Assembly (NCBI RefSeq): GCF_000719115.1
Contig: NZ_JOEA01000020.1
Coordinates: 186,001-250,000 of the forward strand
Direction: 5' to 3'
Source: Lentzea albidocapillata
GTDB lineage: Bacteria > Actinomycetota > Actinomycetes > Mycobacteriales > Pseudonocardiaceae
Length of the DNA: 64,000 nucleotides
How positions within the stretch are numbered: the first letter of the stretch is position 1; every line of letters begins with the position of its first letter. Under the pieces are notes generated by a model. That model did not search any database, had not been told where the DNA came from, and was given only the letters and a program-made list of their open reading frames with translations. Below are positions 48,175-56,756 of the stretch, in pieces. A program made the translations under genes and the position numbers.

Positions 48175-49557
48175 ATGAACACCATGAGTTCCCAGGGCTC
48201 TCCGATCCCCGCCGACGTGTGGGACCAACAGGAGATGCGGGACGCACTGGCCCGACGAGAGATCAGCTCGGTCTACCGGCTGCTCCGAAGGCACGGCGTG
48301 TCCCAGCGCCAGATCGCGGCGCTCACTGGTCAGTCGCAGTCCGAGGTCTCGGAGATTCTCAAGGGACGCCAGGTGATGGCGTACGACGTCCTGACGAGGA
48401 TCGCCATCGGCCTGGGTGTCCCACGTGGATACATGGGTCTCGCCTATGACGAGACAACGGCAGTACGGGTGGCCGCGACCGCGGACTCACCCCATCCTGA
48501 GGAGGACGAGTCGGTGAAGCGTCGGAAGTTCCTCGCGCACGCCGCCGCCGTGACAGTCGGCGCGGCCGTGTTCGGAGCGGACTCCGGGTCGTGGGTTTCA
48601 CACCCCACACAGACTCCGGCTCCGGGACGCATCGGCATGACCGATGTGCGCCAGGTCGAAGCGGCGACGCGGGCTCTGCGTGCCCTGGACTACCAGTACG
48701 GCGGCGGTTCCTGCCGCGACGCGGTGGTCGCCCAGCTGTCCTGGGGACAGCAGATGCTCGGTGCCAGCTCTACGGACATCGTTCGCCAGCGACTCTTCGT
48801 CGCACTGGCGGACCTGCACAACCTGGCCGGCTGGACGTCGTTCGACACGGGTCTGATGGACTCGGCCCGCAACCACTTCGGTCAGGCGCTCGACCTCGCC
48901 AAGCAGGGCGAGAACGAGGCGCTGATGGCGAACATCCTGTACCGCATGGGCCGCGTCTACCTGCACCAGAACGCCCCTGACGACGCGCTGAAGGTGTTCC
49001 AGCTGGGCCAGCTGGCCGCGCAGAACTCCGGTTCCGAACTGGCCGTGGGCATCCTGTGCGCCAACGAGGCCTGGGCCTACGCGAAGATGGGTTCCGACGA
49101 GCAGGCGCTCAAGCTGCTCGGCCGCGCCCGTGACGAGTTCTCCCGTTCGAACATCGCCGAAGCGCCCGCGTGGGCCCGGTTCTTCAACGAGATCGGCCTC
49201 TCGTCCATGATCGGCACGGTGCACACGGAGCTGGCTCAGACCGTGGACGCCAAGTACACGAGGACCGCGATCCCCGCGCTGTCCAAGGCGATCAACAACT
49301 TCGGCGACGAGTACGCGCGCAGCCGTTCGTTCAACCTGACCTCGATGGCGATCAACCACCTGCTCGAAGGCGACATCGACCACGGCGCCAAGATCGGCCG
49401 CCAGGCCGTCGACCTGTCGGAAAGCCTCAAGTCGGTGCGCACCAAGCAGCGCATGGAGCCGCTCCGCCAGGAAGCCGACAAGCGCCGCAACAACCCCGAG
49501 GCCCGCGAGCTCGCGGACCGCGTCGCCCGGTTCACCGGAACCGAGTCGGCCGCCTAG
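48175..49557 (+). CDS. XRE-type HTH regulator with TPR region (NsdA-like)
   Basis: 460 residues. N-terminal helix-turn-helix (SVYRLLRRHGVSQRQIAALTGQSQSEVSEILKGRQVMAYDVLTRIAIGLGVPRGYMGLAYDE, ~32-95). A segment VKRRKFLAHAAAVTVGAAVFG (~113-133) resembles a twin-arginine signal core but is internal. Residues ~165-440 are TPR-like helices (SARNHFGQALDLAKQGENEALMANILYRMGRVYL, DDALKVFQLGQLAAQNS). This architecture matches NsdA of Streptomyces, a repressor of sporulation and antibiotic production. The role here is inferred from architecture only. Confidence 0.85.
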   Translation: MNTMSSQGSPIPADVWDQQEMRDALARREISSVYRLLRRHGVSQRQIAALTGQSQSEVSEILKGRQVMAYDVLTRIAIGLGVPRGYMGLAYDETTAVRVAATADSPHPEEDESVKRRKFLAHAAAVTVGAAVFGADSGSWVSHPTQTPAPGRIGMTDVRQVEAATRALRALDYQYGGGSCRDAVVAQLSWGQQMLGASSTDIVRQRLFVALADLHNLAGWTSFDTGLMDSARNHFGQALDLAKQGENEALMANILYRMGRVYLHQNAPDDALKVFQLGQLAAQNSGSELAVGILCANEAWAYAKMGSDEQALKLLGRARDEFSRSNIAEAPAWARFFNEIGLSSMIGTVHTELAQTVDAKYTRTAIPALSKAINNFGDEYARSRSFNLTSMAINHLLEGDIDHGAKIGRQAVDLSESLKSVRTKQRMEPLRQEADKRRNNPEARELADRVARFTGTESAA

Positions 49558-49710
49558 TTCCAATCTCGTTTGGGCCCTATAGCACCACTTTTGGATGGCG
49601 TGGGACACGAACCGGTAACGCCAGGGCCTTCGCACACGAATGCAGCATCGACGGGCGAGAAATCCACGCCTAAGGTGCGGCAGGTCGGGGCGAAGGACGA
49701 GGTGCGGCGC

Positions 49711-49992
49711 GTGAGCCTTACTCGGAGGTGGCGTTCCAGGAGAGCGCTGCGGTCCGCGCAGTTGCTCGACGAGGTGGTGGACACCCAGTTACCGCTGCTG
49801 GCGGGCTTCGACGAGGATCGCCGGCGACGATCCGCCGATTACCTCGCCGAACTCGTGGCGTTGGCTCAGGACTACCGCTACTACGCCAACGGCTGGATCG
49901 ACAGCCGTGAGCTGGACCGCCGCGGTCAGCGGACGATGAACCGGCTGGCGCGGATGCGTGAAGAATCTTCGGCCCGACTGATCACCGACTAG
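49711..49992 (+). CDS. small basic helical protein
   Basis: 93 residues if GTG 49711 ([19 protein letters not shown]) is the start; the frame is open from 49570. Contains DEVVDTQLPLLAGFDEDRRRRSADYLAELVALAQDYRYYANGWIDSRELDRRGQRTMNRLARMR, an amphipathic helical pattern. No recognised family and only a weak ribosome-binding site. Placed downstream of the NsdA-like gene in the same direction. Confidence 0.5.
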   Translation: MSLTRRWRSRRALRSAQLLDEVVDTQLPLLAGFDEDRRRRSADYLAELVALAQDYRYYANGWIDSRELDRRGQRTMNRLARMREESSARLITD

Positions 49993-50055
49993 TCCATTCG
50001 TGCGCAGCTCGTCGCGTCGATCGGACCACTCGCCGAGTCCGTCCGACTCAGTGGA

Positions 50056-50071
50056 TGTTTCACGTTGAACA
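50056..50071. other. degenerate parS-like sequence
   Basis: TGTTTCACGTTGAACA differs at one base from the TGTTTCACGTGGAACA form of parS. It lies between the 49711 gene and the convergent SDR, about 46 kb from the main cluster. Confidence 0.4.
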
Positions 50072-50083
50072 TTTGACCCGTTT

Positions 50084-50803
50084 TCACCAGGGCACGGTTC
50101 CTGCGTGGTCGAACAGACCGCCGGTCGGACCGTCGTCGGGCAGCGTGGCCAGCCTGATCGCGATCCTCGCGCCGTTCTCCGGCGTCTCGTGTCCCTGGAA
50201 ACCGTTGAACTCGGTGGCGACGTACCCGGGACAGGCGCCGTTGACCTTGATACCGGTGAGATCCTTGGCGTACTGGACGGTGATGGCGTTCAGGAACGTC
50301 TTCGACGGCGTGTAGACCCCGTCGACGTCGCCCAGCTCCACGCCCGGTGTGGTCTGCAGGGTCATCGACGAGAGATGGCTCGACTGGTTGACGATGCGTG
50401 GCCGCACCGACCGTCCCAGCAGCGGCAACATCGCGTTGGTGACCCTGACGACGCCGATGACGTTGGTCTCCATCACCTCCCTCAGGCTCTCCGCAGTCGC
50501 GACTGAGGGCGCCATGGGCCACGGCCCTGCAATCCCCGCGTTGTTCACCAGCACGTCGAGGCGGCCGAACCGCTCGTCGAGCAGAGACACGGCGGAAATC
50601 ACGCTCTCGTCGTCGGTCACGTCCAACGGCACAGCGAACGCATCGACGCCGTTCGCACGTAGTTTCGCCACCGCTTCCTCGCCGCGTTCGCGGTCCCGCG
50701 ACCCGACTCCGACGCTGATCCCCAGTGCGCCGAGGCCTGCCGCGATCTCGTACCCGATGCCCTTGTTCGCGCCGGTGACCAGCGCAATCGTCTGTTCGCT
50801 CAT
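50084..50803 (-). CDS. short-chain dehydrogenase/reductase
   Basis: 239 residues from ATG 50803 (MSEQTIALVTGANKGIGYEIA). Classical SDR with VNNAGIAGPWP, Ser in NQSSHLSS and Tyr-x3-Lys in GVYTPSKTFLNAI, so catalytically complete. The GANKGIG variant is typical of carbonyl-reductase-like SDRs. Divergent from a LysR gene with a good operator palindrome between them, so it is probably that regulator's target. Confidence 0.93.
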   Translation of the reverse strand: MSEQTIALVTGANKGIGYEIAAGLGALGISVGVGSRDRERGEEAVAKLRANGVDAFAVPLDVTDDESVISAVSLLDERFGRLDVLVNNAGIAGPWPMAPSVATAESLREVMETNVIGVVRVTNAMLPLLGRSVRPRIVNQSSHLSSMTLQTTPGVELGDVDGVYTPSKTFLNAITVQYAKDLTGIKVNGACPGYVATEFNGFQGHETPENGARIAIRLATLPDDGPTGGLFDHAGTVPW

Positions 50804-50860
50804 GTATTTGATCGTGGTCGGGAAAGCCGTCAGGACCAACACCGCTTCGGTGCGGCAGTG

Positions 50861-50875
50861 ATACCCGGCCGGTAT
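50861..50875. promoter_or_regulatory. LysR-type operator between SDR and lysR genes
   Basis: ATACCCGGCCGGTAT, a perfect 15-bp interrupted palindrome (ATACC-N5-GGTAT) containing T-N11-A, midway between the divergent starts. Confidence 0.75.
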
Positions 50876-50890
50876 GGATACCGTGGTGGG

Positions 50891-51724
50891 GTGGAGACCC
50901 GAGAGCTCCGATACTTCGTCGCGGTCGCCGAGGAACTGAACTTCGGACGCGCCGCCGAACGCCTGGGCATCGCCCAGCCACCGCTCTCACGAGCGATCGC
51001 CCAGCTCGAACACCGGCTCGGCGTCGAACTGCTGATCCGGACCAGCCGCAGGGTCTCGCTGACCTGTGCCGGCGAGGTGCTGCTGGCGGAGGGCAGGGCG
51101 ATCCTCGGTGCGGTCGCGGCGGCCGAACGGCGAACCCGTGCCACCGCGGCCGACCGGCCGTCGCTGGTGCTGGCCGCCAAGGCCGGCAGTTCCGGGGAGG
51201 TGCTGGCGAAGCTGCTCGACGCGTATGCCGGCGAGCCCGGAGCCGTGCCCGTCGAGCTTCTGCTGTGCGAGTCGAACACCCACGTCCCGCTGCTCGACGG
51301 ACGGGCCGACGTGGCGTTGCTGCACGAGCCGTACGACCCGACGACAGGCCTCGACGTGGAGGTCCTGACCAGCGAGGGCCAGGTCGCGGTCATGCAGGCC
51401 GCACACCCGCTCGCCGACAGGTCCCGGCTGCGCGTGGCCGACGTCAGCGACCTGCCGGAACTCGCGCGCTGGCCCCGCCGGGACGGCACCTACCCGGACG
51501 GTGCCGGGGCCGAGGTGCGCAACCTGACCCAGCTGTTCCAGCTGATCGAGCTCGGCCGGGCCGTCGCCGTCCTGCCGGAAGTCGCCCTCAACGGGCTGGC
51601 CGAGGGTCTGGTCGCGATCCCGGTCGTCGACGCACCCCAGGTCACGACGGTGATCGCGTGGCCACCGCACAGCCGGTCACGCGCACTCGCCGACCTGGTC
51701 AGGGTCGCGACGGGCTTCAGCTGA
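50891..51724 (+). CDS. LysR family transcriptional regulator
   Basis: 277 residues from GTG 50891 (METRELRYFVAVAEELNFGRAAERLGIAQPPLSRAIAQLEHRLGVELLIRTSRRVSLT), the standard LysR winged-helix head, followed by a periplasmic-binding-like effector domain. Probably autoregulates and controls the divergent SDR gene through the T-N11-A palindrome. Its 3' end overlaps the convergent copD by 8 nt. Confidence 0.93.
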   Translation: METRELRYFVAVAEELNFGRAAERLGIAQPPLSRAIAQLEHRLGVELLIRTSRRVSLTCAGEVLLAEGRAILGAVAAAERRTRATAADRPSLVLAAKAGSSGEVLAKLLDAYAGEPGAVPVELLLCESNTHVPLLDGRADVALLHEPYDPTTGLDVEVLTSEGQVAVMQAAHPLADRSRLRVADVSDLPELARWPRRDGTYPDGAGAEVRNLTQLFQLIELGRAVAVLPEVALNGLAEGLVAIPVVDAPQVTTVIAWPPHSRSRALADLVRVATGFS

Positions 51725-52736
51725 CCGGAGCGCGGCTCAGCACGACGGCGAGCCCGAAGGCGACGCCCATGATCGTCACTTCCAGGATGGCCCACTGCAC
51801 GATCGCGGTGACCTTGTGCTGGGAGATCTTCGGCAGCAGCCGCCACCGGATGTGCGCGCCGAGTACCGCGATCAGCCCGGCGCAGACGGTCTTGCCCAGG
51901 AACAGCAAGCCGTAGCCGGTGGTGAACAGCGACTGCGGGAACGGCACGACCGGGTTGAGGACCAGCTCCAGCAGCCCGTTGAACAGGCCCGTGACCGCGA
52001 CGACGACCAGGCTGACGGTCGCGATCTTCGAGAACCTCGGCAGCGCGATCGCCAGCAGCCCCTTGCGGTAGGCGACCAGCGCCATCAACGCGCCGAGCCC
52101 GCCGGTCCACGCCGCGGCGCCCAGCACGTGCAGCTCCATGGAGACCATCGAGTAGTCGTGGTACTTCCAGTTGGAGGCGTGCCCGGTCACCGGGATCGGC
52201 AGCAACCCGAACATCGAGACGAGAATTCGCAGCTCAGCAGGTACGGACTCGCCGCTGCGCACCGCCATCACGCCGATGATCAGGTAGACGAACGCGCAGG
52301 CCGCGCTGAACAGCAGGCCCCTGCCGGCGCCGATGTTCGCGATGTAGTCGATCGCGTTGCCGACGCTGACGTCGCTGCCCGGACGCAGTTCCGCGGCCTG
52401 CAGGACGATCGCAGTCAGGGCCGTGACCACCCAGACGGCGGCGGCGATGACCGCGGCCGGCCGGGCGATACGCATGACGGGTTCGGTGTGCGTCGGCCGG
52501 TCGAAGCCGAGCAGCTTCGGCAGGATCGACAGCCCGACGACGATCGTCGCCGAGATGTCGAGCAGCACCCGTGTGACAGGAAGGCCGTACCGGACCGCCG
52601 CCCCCGCGTCGACGACCCCGGCGACCACGAGGGGTGGTGCCAGCACGAGGCCGAGTGCGACGCCCGCGAGCGCGCCGAACACGAGTCCGGCGAGCACGCG
52701 GTAGTGGGTGGGGGCGGCGGTCCGGACGTCGCTCAT
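51717..52736 (-). CDS. CopD-type copper transport membrane protein
   Basis: 339 residues with about eight or nine membrane helices. The CopD domain is visible in GLLPIPVTGHASNWKYHDYSMVSMELHVLGAAAWTGGLGALMAL, whose His and Met residues are likely copper ligands, and the C-terminal LFTTGYGLLFLGKTVCAGLIAVLGAHIRWRLLP. Thought to move copper across the membrane with CopC. Last in the ycnI-copC-copD series, overlapping copC by 4 nt. Confidence 0.92.
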   Translation of the reverse strand: MSDVRTAAPTHYRVLAGLVFGALAGVALGLVLAPPLVVAGVVDAGAAVRYGLPVTRVLLDISATIVVGLSILPKLLGFDRPTHTEPVMRIARPAAVIAAAVWVVTALTAIVLQAAELRPGSDVSVGNAIDYIANIGAGRGLLFSAACAFVYLIIGVMAVRSGESVPAELRILVSMFGLLPIPVTGHASNWKYHDYSMVSMELHVLGAAAWTGGLGALMALVAYRKGLLAIALPRFSKIATVSLVVVAVTGLFNGLLELVLNPVVPFPQSLFTTGYGLLFLGKTVCAGLIAVLGAHIRWRLLPKISQHKVTAIVQWAILEVTIMGVAFGLAVVLSRAPVS

Positions 52737-53260
52737 GCCTTCGCGCCTCCGCCACGCAGGGCGAAGAACACGCCGCCGCCGAGCAGGACCACGGCACCGG
52801 CGATCCAGACCCAGATGGGCAGGCCGTCGCTCGAACCCGAGTCGCCGGACGCGGCGTTGTTCGTCGCCGCGGTGGGCGTGCCCGTGCCGTCCTTGGTGAG
52901 CGTGAAGGTCAGCTCACCGGAGACGGGGTGCCCGTCCGCGGACACGATGCGGTAGCCGATCTTGTACTCCCCGGCCTTGCCCAGGGCGTTGACCTTCGCG
53001 GAGACCGTGGTGTCCTTGATCGTCGGGTCGCCCGCGACCTCGTAGTGGCCGCCGTTCGAGTCGACCACCGAGATCGTGTTGATGCCCTGGCCGCCCTGCA
53101 CGTCCTGGTCGAACGTCAGCGTGACCGTCGAGGGACCGACCTCCAGCGACGACTTGTCCTTCGGGTCGCTGCCGATCAGTGCGTTGTGCGCCGCCGCGGG
53201 GGCGGCCGTGACGAGCACGGCCGCACCAGCGAACAGGAACGCGATCAGAGCGCGCTTCAT
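52733..53260 (-). CDS. CopC-domain copper-binding secreted protein, membrane-anchored
   Basis: 175 residues. Signal peptide MKRALIAFLFAGAAVLVTAAPAAAH; the mature protein would begin with His, the N-terminal copper ligand of CopC. CopC fold: HNALIGSDPKDKSSLEVGPSTVTLTFDQDV ... YKIGYRIVSADGHPVSGELTFTL with the D-G-H-P-V copper site. A Ser/Gly/Ala linker and one C-terminal membrane helix (PIWVWIAGAVVLLGGGVFFAL) anchor it. Overlaps both neighbours by 4 nt. Confidence 0.94.
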   Translation of the reverse strand: MKRALIAFLFAGAAVLVTAAPAAAHNALIGSDPKDKSSLEVGPSTVTLTFDQDVQGGQGINTISVVDSNGGHYEVAGDPTIKDTTVSAKVNALGKAGEYKIGYRIVSADGHPVSGELTFTLTKDGTGTPTAATNNAASGDSGSSDGLPIWVWIAGAVVLLGGGVFFALRGGGAKA

Positions 53261-53985
53261 GCCTTGCGCCTCGAACGCAGGATCGCGCCGACACCGAAGC
53301 CCAGGCCGAGCGCACCGACGGCCAGACCGGCGCCACCGAGGTAGCGGGCGGTCTGGTCGGAACCGGCGGACGCCTGGTGCGTGTCGGTGCTGCCGGCGGC
53401 CGGGGTCGTGCCGTGGCCACCGTGGCCGTCGTCGCCGGCCTTCTTCGCGGCGAGCTTCAGCGCGGGCGCCGGGTGCTCCGGCTCCTTGCCGTCGGCACCG
53501 GCGGCCTGGCTCCAGTCCACGACCTCGCCGTTCTCGTAGGTCTGCTTGGTCGGCAGGAGCAGGGTGTCCTTCTCCGGCAGGGTGCCGAGGGCGACGTAGA
53601 ACTCCTGGTACTCGTTGACGCCGATCTTCGTGCCGGGCTCGGCGGTCCAGGTGATCGAGGTGAACGCTTCGGTGATCTCCTTGCCGGCGATCGTCACGGG
53701 CTTGTCGAGCTTGCCCTTGACCGCCTCGGCCTTCCAGCCGGTCAGCGGCCTGGTGCGCACCGAGGTCAGCGGCGTGTCCTGCGGCAGCGTCACCTCGATC
53801 TTGATGGTGCCGGCGTTGTCGCGCTCGTTCGGGACGCGGAACGCGAAGGTCGCGCGGCCGCCCTGGGTGAACTCCGCGGGCTGGGCGCTGACGTGGGCCG
53901 ACGCGATGGTCGGGGTGCCGAGGACGGCGATTCCGGCAACGGCGAGAACGGCGAGCGTGCGCACGCCAAATCGATTTGTCGACAT
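53257..53985 (-). CDS. YcnI-like DUF1775 copper-binding membrane protein
   Basis: 242 residues. Signal peptide ending ASAH, so mature His1 is kept as in YcnI copper proteins. The DUF1775 domain (AHVSAQPAEFTQGGRATFAFRVPNERDN...EYQEFYVALGTLPEKDTLLLPTKQTYENGEVVDW) is followed by a His/Gly-rich linker (DDGHGGHGTTP) and a C-terminal helix GGAGLAVGALGLGFGVGAIL with a basic end. First of the three overlapping copper genes. Confidence 0.94.
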   Translation of the reverse strand: MSTNRFGVRTLAVLAVAGIAVLGTPTIASAHVSAQPAEFTQGGRATFAFRVPNERDNAGTIKIEVTLPQDTPLTSVRTRPLTGWKAEAVKGKLDKPVTIAGKEITEAFTSITWTAEPGTKIGVNEYQEFYVALGTLPEKDTLLLPTKQTYENGEVVDWSQAAGADGKEPEHPAPALKLAAKKAGDDGHGGHGTTPAAGSTDTHQASAGSDQTARYLGGAGLAVGALGLGFGVGAILRSRRKA

Positions 53986-54036
53986 GAAGTTGTGGCTCCT
54001 GATGCCAAAGGGGGTCTGCAGGGGGGATACGGATGA

Positions 54037-54552
54037 TCAGGAGTCACAGGGCGGGCCACGCCGCCCATTTGCCCGCGACAGTTCCAGGTGGTGCGCGTTC
54101 TGGAGGTACGGCGTGCTGGTGAACGTCCGCACCGGCGTCGAGACCGGCAGCGGCGTGAGCCTGCGGGGGATCAGGCGGGTGACGGCGGCGACCAGTCTGA
54201 ACAGGGCGTTCTCGGCGTGGAACAGCAGGATGCCGGTCAGCGTCGCGGCGACGAGGTGCGCCACGAGCATCTGGCCGGTGAGCGTGTTCGTGTGCTCGTG
54301 GTTGACCCAGGTCAGCAGTAGGTGCTGCGCGAGCTGGGCCGTGCCGAGGCCGGCGATGATCGAGAGCTTCCCGGTGCGCTTGTCGGCCAGTGACGCCGCC
54401 GCGAACGCGATCAGCGCCACCAGCGGCAGCGCGTGGATGAACTCGGAGATCTCGCCGCCGCCCAGCCCGTGGGCGGTGATCGTGAGCGCGGCAGACGTCA
54501 GCGCGAGCGCGGCACCGCGAAGGGTGCGCAACTCACTCGTCCGGGTGCTCAC
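54037..54552 (-). CDS. membrane protein upstream of the copper operon
   Basis: 171 residues from GTG 54552 (MSTRTSELRTLRGAALALTS); the frame is open 17 codons further upstream. Four hydrophobic segments (LRGAALALTSAALTITAHGLGG, FIHALPLVALIAFAAASLA, LSIIAGLGTAQLAQHLLLTWV, LVAHLVAATLTGILLFHAENALFRLVAAV). Several His lie at membrane borders (HGLGG, HLLLTWVNHEHTN, AHLV, FHAEN), which suggests metal contact. 51 bp before ycnI in the same direction, so likely part of the copper operon. No family name recognised. Confidence 0.75.
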   Translation of the reverse strand: MSTRTSELRTLRGAALALTSAALTITAHGLGGGEISEFIHALPLVALIAFAAASLADKRTGKLSIIAGLGTAQLAQHLLLTWVNHEHTNTLTGQMLVAHLVAATLTGILLFHAENALFRLVAAVTRLIPRRLTPLPVSTPVRTFTSTPYLQNAHHLELSRANGRRGPPCDS

Positions 54553-54611
54553 GAGATCTGAGGGTAATCGGATGGGTTTGGCCAGGTCTACGAGCGGGTA
54601 CAAAGGGCCTC

Positions 54612-56261
54612 ATGACCGTTCAATGCGACAGGCCGGGCCGTACCGACCGGGTTGTGTTCGGCGTTGCCGCAGGTCTCACGCTTGCATTCGTGACCTGGGG
54701 AATCGTAGGAACAGACTCGCTGGCCGCCGCCTCGAAGGCCGCGCTCGGCTGGATCATCCATAATCTGGGATGGGCTTTTGTGATCTCGGCCTCCGGGTTC
54801 GTGGTCTTCGCCCTGTGGCTCGCGTTCAGCCGGTACGGGAGGATCCCGCTCGGCCAGGACGACGAGAAACCCGAGTTCAAGACCGTGTCCTGGGTGGCGA
54901 TGATGTTCAGCGCCGGCATGGGCATCGGCCTCATGTTCTACGGCGTCAACGAGCCGCTGACCCACTTCGTCAAACCGCCGCCCGGCACGGAGGGCGATCC
55001 GCTCGAGACCGCGATGGCCACCACGCTGTTCCACTGGACGCTGCACCCGTGGGCGATCTACGCCATCGTCGGCATCGCCATCGCGTACAGCTGCTTCCGC
55101 CGCGGCAGGTCCTCGCTGATCAGCGCGGCGTTCACGCCACTCCTGGGCCGTCGTGCCTCGTCGGGCTGGGGACGCGCGATCGACGTGATGGCCATCTTCG
55201 CGACCCTCTTCGGCTCGGCCGCGTCCCTCGGTCTCGGCGCCCTGCAGATCGGGAGCGGGCTGGAGGCGGCCGGTTGGGCCGCTGACGTCGGCAAGGGCCT
55301 GCTGGTCGCGATCATCGCGATCCTGACCGTGGCCTTCGTCGCGTCCGCCGTCTCGGGTGTCGCCAAGGGCATCCAGTGGCTGTCGAACATCAACATGGTG
55401 CTGGCCCTCGTGCTGGCGCTGTTCCTGTTCGTGGTCGGCCCGACGATCTTCATCCTGAACCTGCTGCCGACCGCGCTGGGCGACTACTTCCGCGAGCTCG
55501 CGAACATGGCCGGCCGGACCGCCGCCTCGGGTGGCGACGCGACCCAGACGTGGCTGTCCGGGTGGACGATCTTCTACTGGGCGTGGTGGATCTCGTGGAC
55601 GCCGTTCGTCGGCATGTTCATCGCGCGGATCTCGCGTGGCCGCACGATCAAGCAGTTCGTGGCCGGTGTGATCCTGGTGCCGTCCGCGGTGTCGCTGGTG
55701 TGGTTCGCGATCCTGGGCGGCACGGCGATCTACGAGCAGCGCAACGGAGTGGACCTCGCCGGTCAGTCGACGCCCGAGTCGCAGCTGTTCTCGCTGCTCG
55801 GCCAGTTCCCGCTGGCGGGAGTCGCCGGAGTGATCGTCATGCTCCTGGTGGCGATCTTCTTCGTGTCGGGCGCCGACGCCGCGTCGATCGTGATGGGAAC
55901 GCTCTCGCAGGGGGGCACCATCCGGCCCAGGAAGCCGATGGTGATCTTCTGGGGTGTGCTGACCGGTGCCGTCGCCGCGGTCATGCTGCTGGTCGGCGGG
56001 TCGAACGCGCTGACAGGGCTGCAGAACCTGACGATCATCGCGGCGCTGCCGTTCATGGTCGTCATGGTCGGGCTGTGCGTCTCGCTGGCCAAGGACCTGC
56101 GTTCCGACCCGATGATCAGGCGTGAGGAGCGTGTCGCCGAGGTGATGGAGGAGGTCACCGCGCACCTCGACCCCGGTCAGGTGGTCGAGGAGGCGGCGGT
56201 CAAGGCCGTGGCCGAGGCGACCGGCAGGACACCGGACGTCAGCGCACGTTCAGACGCCTGA
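54612..56261 (+). CDS. BCCT family betaine/carnitine/choline transporter
   Basis: 549 residues with 12 membrane helices. Family motifs: FSAGMGIGLMFYGVNEPLTHF (first-helix glycine stretch and periplasmic loop) and FYWAWWISWTPFVGMFIARISRGRTIKQF (helix 8 aromatic box and loop). The charged C-terminal tail (RREERVAEVMEEVTAHLDPGQ...) is of the kind that senses osmotic stress in BetP. Sodium-driven uptake of glycine betaine or similar. 3' end overlaps the convergent DUF6474-like gene by 23 nt. Confidence 0.95.
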   Translation: MTVQCDRPGRTDRVVFGVAAGLTLAFVTWGIVGTDSLAAASKAALGWIIHNLGWAFVISASGFVVFALWLAFSRYGRIPLGQDDEKPEFKTVSWVAMMFSAGMGIGLMFYGVNEPLTHFVKPPPGTEGDPLETAMATTLFHWTLHPWAIYAIVGIAIAYSCFRRGRSSLISAAFTPLLGRRASSGWGRAIDVMAIFATLFGSAASLGLGALQIGSGLEAAGWAADVGKGLLVAIIAILTVAFVASAVSGVAKGIQWLSNINMVLALVLALFLFVVGPTIFILNLLPTALGDYFRELANMAGRTAASGGDATQTWLSGWTIFYWAWWISWTPFVGMFIARISRGRTIKQFVAGVILVPSAVSLVWFAILGGTAIYEQRNGVDLAGQSTPESQLFSLLGQFPLAGVAGVIVMLLVAIFFVSGADAASIVMGTLSQGGTIRPRKPMVIFWGVLTGAVAAVMLLVGGSNALTGLQNLTIIAALPFMVVMVGLCVSLAKDLRSDPMIRREERVAEVMEEVTAHLDPGQVVEEAAVKAVAEATGRTPDVSARSDA

Positions 56262-56673
56262 GCAACTCCTGCTCCATCATCTCCAGATCAGTCCCGACGG
56301 CCCGGTGCGCTGCTTTGCGCCGGGCCGTCGGCATGCGTTCAGATGCGCGAACAGCGGCGAGCAACTGCGTCAGCCGGGCCTCGGTCTTCGAAACCCAATC
56401 GGAATCTGTTGCCCGCAATGTCTCCAGCGACTCCGAAAAGCCGACAATTCGCGCGTGCAGCCGGGCGCCGTATCCGGAGTACCTACCGATGTCCGCGACG
56501 TCGATGCCGAGCCTGCGTGCCCGGTAGCGGTCGTACTGCTCGCTCAAAACCCCAGCTCCGCGGGCGATCACCGGGGCCAGCACCGGAATGAGCGCGGGCG
56601 CCACCACCTTCGCGACACCGACCAGGTTCTTGGCTCGGCCGGGCGTGAAGCCTGCCTTCGCTTTGCGCGCCAT
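56239..56673 (-). CDS. DUF6474-like protein
   Basis: 144 residues. Starts MARKAKAGFTPGRAKNLVGVAKVVAPALIPVLAPVIARGAGVL, a hydrophobic amphipathic helix, then YDRYRARRLGIDVADIGRYSGYGARLHARIVGFSESLETL and a C-terminal helical region. The ARRLG and GYGARLHARI blocks resemble DUF6474 of actinobacteria (recalled, not searched). Function unknown. Divergent from the nuclease gene. Confidence 0.75.
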   Translation of the reverse strand: MARKAKAGFTPGRAKNLVGVAKVVAPALIPVLAPVIARGAGVLSEQYDRYRARRLGIDVADIGRYSGYGARLHARIVGFSESLETLRATDSDWVSKTEARLTQLLAAVRASERMPTARRKAAHRAVGTDLEMMEQELLRRLNVR

Positions 56674-56756
56674 TCGGGTACACCTCCTCCGTCAGGTGAA
56701 ACTTACTGCCCAGGTTGCCGACACATCTCCCCGACGCGCGACATACCCTGCATCCT

